NCBI GenBank assembly: GCA_011317545.1
Contig: WUJK01000005.1
Coordinates: 620,001-684,000 of the forward strand
Source: Coniella vitis
Taxonomy: Eukaryota > Ascomycota > Sordariomycetes > Diaporthales > Schizoparmaceae
Direction of reading: 5' to 3'
DNA length: 64,000 nt
Both the position numbers and the translations under genes were made by a program. The notes under the pieces were generated by a model. The model was not told the DNA's origin. It searched no databases and saw only the letters and a program-made list of their open reading frames with translations. Below, piece after piece: positions 59,817 to 64,000 of the stretch (position 1 is the stretch's first letter; each line of letters starts with the position of its first letter).

Positions 59817-61227
59817 GCCAACGCAGACCAAGTCCCAGGCAGTCCCAACTGAACATTACAAGACCGCTTTTGCTTCGCCCTGTGCTTTGGTGGCAGTGGG
59901 TTTAGCGCATGGGCGCGGCACAGTAGCGCCAGCCTGGAGAGTGGTTGAAGGGGGCTGTACCGCGTGTCTGTACCGCCTTTACCGTGCCCTTGGGAAAACA
60001 GCAGCGAGACCCGCGTTAGCTGGCCTGGGACAGACAAGTCCAGTGGCTCCGCCTGGCAACAGCCCGACCCGAGGTTGTCTCTGGCGCAGGTCTGTCTGTT
60101 GAGGCTGAACACCCTGCCCAAGGACCCCAGCCCAGCGGTCGTGGTGGTGGTGGTGGTGGTGGTAATGGGCGGCTGTCTGATGATGCTGCCCTCACAGAAA
60201 CAAGAAAAAAAGACAGAAAGAAAGACCAAGAAGAGAAGACGAAGAAGGGAAATCCTCTTCCATCCGTCGGTGCCGTTGACCCGAACGGTGGCTCGAGTGT
60301 AGATGCGCCACAAAATTCTAACAGCCCGTCAGCCAGCCGCAACAACAGCTGATAGCGCTCTGTGTTCTGGAAGCATTTCTTGGGCTGAGGAGCGCGCGCG
60401 CCCACTTGGCAAAATCGCACAGCAGCAGCAGCAGCAGCAGCCGCAGCAGCGTCTTGTAAGTATGATGACGGTCGAGAATACCTGCAGACCCCCCCGGAAT
60501 GTCCCGAGAAGACAGGATGGGATGGGATCCTCTGCATCGCCTGTACCTTGTTGCCATTGGGGGAAAATAAAAGAATTAAAAAAAAAAGAGACAAAGGAAA
60601 AGAAAACGCAGATCATTTGCGCTGCCCAGTCTCCTTTGCTTTCCCGATTTGAATTTCCATGCCGGATCTTGGAGTGAATCACATTGCAAACCCCGCTGGC
60701 GAATCGGGTCCCTGGCTCTTCACAGCAGCCTTTTGTCGGTACATAGTCCTCTCTCTCTGTCTCTCTCTCTGTACTGCAAGTCATTCTGCTGTCAAGACTA
60801 GTAGAGTACATGGTAATCATGAAGCAGGTTTTGCCTCTTCCTACGGCCGGATGTCTCCATCTTCCGGGCGGCATCATATCAGGCACCTGAAGAGGCCAAC
60901 AAAGTCTCGAGAACCTGTCTGACATGTGCAAGTCCACAGCACACATAATCCATGACGAAACGAGTAATAACAAAAAAAAAAAAGACATTGCTTCTGAAAA
61001 CTGCGTCTACTTGTGCGCGCGTGGAACCGTCGAGGGGCCCTTTCTGGCCTTGGACCGCTCTCTGCAAGTATCAGTACATACATACATGGCTCCTGAACAA
61101 AGTACTTATGCTTTTGCTTCTCAAAGGCACCAAAAAGCCTTTGCCAAGCAACCTTGACGCCTTGCGCTGGACAGCGATAGATAACACGTCCCAACAGAGC
61201 ATCAGCGCCGCGCCCTTTCTTCCTCGT

Positions 61228-61230
61228 CAG

Positions 61231-61291
<61 letters not shown>

Positions 61292-61292
61292 C
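61228..61292. repeat. Hexamer array (CCAGAG)n
   Basis: About ten tandem CCAGAG units, degenerating at the right end. Confidence 0.9.
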
Positions 61293-61843
61293 AGCGCCAG
61301 AACCACAGCCAGAACCTCTGGGCTGGAGCCGCTAAGCGGATGCCGAGGCGGCGCGCGGCAGAGAGAGCCTGGAGCGTCCGGGGCACAAGACCACCGGCAA
61401 CTGTGGCCGCCGAGCCTCTCTTTTGCCTGTCTACGTCTCGTGGGAACAAACAATCCCAGGCCAGGCCAGGCCAGGCCAGCAGCGACGGTGGCGGGTCGGG
61501 CTTGTACCTGAAGAAGACACGGCCCACGATCCGGGAGGCGGCCGCTAAAAGCACTTACACAGACAGTCCTGTCTGCTAACCATCACACGACCGGCCACTG
61601 GTCTGCCGGGTGGGGAGACATGTCAGCCCAGACTGGGCACGCCGCATTGGTATAGCGTCAAGGGCCATGTGTCTTGGTTGGGCTGGTATAGCATCAAAAG
61701 AGGGCCATCGATACCGCGGCATACCAACGGGGGATTTGCTGCCAGAGGCGCCTCATGTCGACCGGTAGTTGGCCGGCACAATATGTGATGTTGTCTTGGT
61801 CTGCAGGTCTCATATCGATATTGTTCATTGCCTTGCTCCCTGG

Positions 61844-61845
<2 letters not shown>

Positions 61846-61877
<32 letters not shown>
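61846..61877. repeat. (ATC)n trinucleotide repeat
   Basis: About ten ATC units. Confidence 0.85.
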
Positions 61878-61879
<2 letters not shown>

Positions 61880-62956
61880 AGGCGACACGCGCAGGTCCAC
61901 GGGACAGCACGTGCGACCAGCCGCAGAATCATGCTTTTTCCCACCCACCTTGCATGCGATGCTGGCGCGAAAGGTTGTACGTACTCGTCTCGTTTCGGGG
62001 CCACGCGCTGGCGATACCGTATACGGCACGCACGCATGTGTGCTGAGCCCAGATCCCTATCCTGTGCTCGCCACATCGCAGTTGTCTTGTGTGACAGAAG
62101 AAACGGCAGAGGCGAACAGGTACACCTACCTGCCTTCTGGGACATTGGCCATGGGGACATTGTGGGAAACCCTGAGGAGGACCAGCACAAACAACGACGA
62201 CATGCCATCACAAATTCGCTCGATACTGGACACGGCTGGGAAAAACCACCTGGGGGAACCTTTCGGGCTGGAACAGCGGATGCCTGCTCTTGTACAACCC
62301 CTTTGCGCGTCAAGCCCTCGCTCTCTTTTGTTTTTTTTTGGGGGAGACATGCTTGTGACGTTTGCCTCATTGCTCGAGAAATCCTAATTATCTGACAGTC
62401 TCGTATGCACGAGTGTTGACTGTGCGAGTCAGCAGTTACTTCACGAGGACCGTCACGTTTGTTTCAAAACCACAATTCGGCCGAGACTTTGGAGCCCCGT
62501 CTGGGCCAAGCAAATACAAATCCATGTTTTTCTGTTCCAGGTACGTACTACTAATCTTACCATCTATGTACTGATCATTTCGTTGGCTCGGCTCTTCCTT
62601 GCTGCGCTCGCTCTTCTGAGGTCCCACCGCACACTCACTCCTCGCAGCCCAGCAAGCAGCCCCATGTGGTGGTGGGTTTTCTTCAACACGAAAGGCCCCC
62701 CCCCCCAGTCAGCTTTTGCGGAGCACGCCATGTTTCACATGCTTTGTGCCTGGATTTGCTGCAAAATAAAAAAAAGGACAAAAACAAAAAGAGGTGATAT
62801 GTTGTGTTTAGGTTTGGACCCGGGGGGTCAGCGTTTGAATTTGTCTTTCAGCCCCGAGCTAATTCTTTTGACAACCGCAGTCCCAAACTCTTTTTTTTCC
62901 CTTTCGAGTTACGCATCCCATGTATGAGTGTAAGCAATGTAATGCAACGTTTCCAG

Positions 62957-62971
62957 CTGTCTGTCTGTCCC

Positions 62972-63018
<47 letters not shown>

Positions 63019-63019
63019 G
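62957..63019. repeat. (CTGT)n tetranucleotide array
   Basis: About fifteen CTGT units with one CCCT interruption; a (TTGCG)n pentamer patch follows at about 63136-63160. Confidence 0.9.
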
Positions 63020-63440
63020 CCCGCGTACACGTTATGTACATGTGTACAATCTCGGTCTTGCCCAGCTGAATTGCTTCTCGGGAAAAGAAGGGGGCTATTT
63101 TCCCCACCGGAAACCGCATTGTCATTGTCAATGTCGTTGCGTTGCGTTGCGTTGCGTTGTTCTGTTTTGTGTTGCGTTGCTTTCTTTGTGTGCCTCCTTT
63201 TTTTTTTTCTGTTTTCTGCCTTGGGATCGTTGCCATTGTTGATAGGCCAGGTTCCGAAGCCGTGCGTGTGTATGTTTTGGGCAAAAAAGTCTAGAGCAGA
63301 AGAAGAGAAAAGCAAACAAAAAAGAAAAAACACAGCCCCTGGAGCAAGGTTTTCGCACCATGGTGGTGTACAGTATGATGCCCACCCCGGCGAGCAGCAA
63401 AAATCCCCATAGAGTTTTGTTGTTTTTCCTTGGCGCGAGA

Positions 63441-63443
<3 letters not shown>

Positions 63444-63476
<33 letters not shown>
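63444..63476. repeat. (CA)n microsatellite
   Basis: About 16 CA units; a (CT)n tract follows at 63629-63657. Confidence 0.9.
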
Positions 63477-63477
<1 letters not shown>

Positions 63478-63622
63478 GCAAAGGCCCAAAGTCACAAGGA
63501 ACCGAGGAGAGATAAGGAAGAAGAAGAAGGACAAAAATATCATTTCAAACGCATCTTGTGTCGTCGATATGTGCACAAGGTTTAATTCTCTCATGGATCC
63601 GTCATGGACTTGGAGTGACTTT

Positions 63623-63660
<38 letters not shown>

Positions 63661-64000
63661 GTGTTCTCTTCTGAAAATCACGCGAGAACGTATCAAAAAA
63701 GGTCAAACAAGGAATAGACAAGTCCAAGCGGCAATACAAACTCGATGGTCGGGTCGATCAGGAACGGCACGAGGTGCAGAGCATGCAACGGCCCGTACAC
63801 TTGCTACATGGCCTTTTTTTTTTCTCTTTTCTTTTTCTTTTCCTTCCCCTTTTTCTCTGTTCTTTTTTATTTTCCCCCAGAAGCCTGGTAACTCGAGCTT
63901 TCTTCCTAGCAAAAAAAAAGGGGGGGGGGGAAGAAAAGAGACAGGCTGTGCCCATGTTCTATGCCTGTGCCCTTGTGTTGTGTTTCCAAGGCACCACTAT

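Larger units (their letters stand above)
58406..64000. other. 5.6-kb right-end interval, no gene seen
   Basis: The left end is the promoter side of the AflR-type gene, with AT-rich TATATA stretches at 58465-58484. The rest is rich in tandem repeats (listed separately) plus poly-G/C runs (58802-58813, 62697-62706, 63920-63930). Open frames up to about 225 codons exist, but all are repeat-driven or GC-driven and show no domain. Confidence 0.5.

Noticed and set aside
60952..61335. 127-codon frame ending in a Glu-Pro repeat
   Set aside because: The repeat is the translated (CCAGAG)n array; the remainder is unrelated low-information sequence.

Overview
The window reads as nuclear DNA of a filamentous ascomycete (Pezizomycotina). 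Genes carry short introns (41-145 nt in the intact models) with GTRNGY-type donors and TAC/CTAAC-like branch points. Coding regions are GC-rich. The proteins are fungal orthologues: Mrc1, Hfi1/Ada1, Spc98/GCP3, Spt16, a DUF92/TMEM19 protein, an AIM24 protein, fungal zinc-cluster regulators and a naphthol reductase. The class cannot be fixed from the sequence alone. DHN-melanin and AflR-type genes fit Dothideomycetes, but the TAGGTA/TACCTA-rich intergenic DNA is also common in Sordariomycetes.

Left part (1-24 kb) is dense housekeeping DNA. On the minus strand lies the 5' part of mrc1 (leaves the window at the left edge), followed by hfi1. hfi1 is divergent from the gamma-tubulin complex gene spc98/GCP3 (plus), which converges on a small MARVEL membrane protein gene (minus). 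Then come spt16 and a TMEM19/DUF92 gene (both minus), divergent from an AIM24-domain gene (plus). After these are a possible 59-residue two-exon gene and a 672-residue disordered protein of unknown function (plus).

Middle part (24.3-36.1 kb) is about 12 kb with no gene I can support. It holds simple repeats, a 37-bp imperfect palindrome and scattered open frames that do not look coding.

Right part (36-64 kb) is sparse. A transcription factor with two C2H2 fingers plus a Zn2Cys6 cluster (the CMR1/Pig1 architecture of DHN-melanin regulators) is followed 4 kb downstream by a tetrahydroxynaphthalene-reductase-like SDR. Further right are a broken LanC-like gene (several +1 frame changes, an in-frame stop and a (CAA)n tract read as about 28 cysteines) and an AflR-type Zn2Cys6 regulator. 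This suggests a melanin or other polyketide-pathway neighbourhood whose synthase is not inside the window. The spaces between these genes (3.5-6.7 kb) are full of microsatellites, poly-G/C and poly-T runs.

No rRNA, tRNA, CRISPR array or intact transposon was found. Exon limits were placed by splice consensus, frame continuity and recalled family conservation; none was checked against transcripts.
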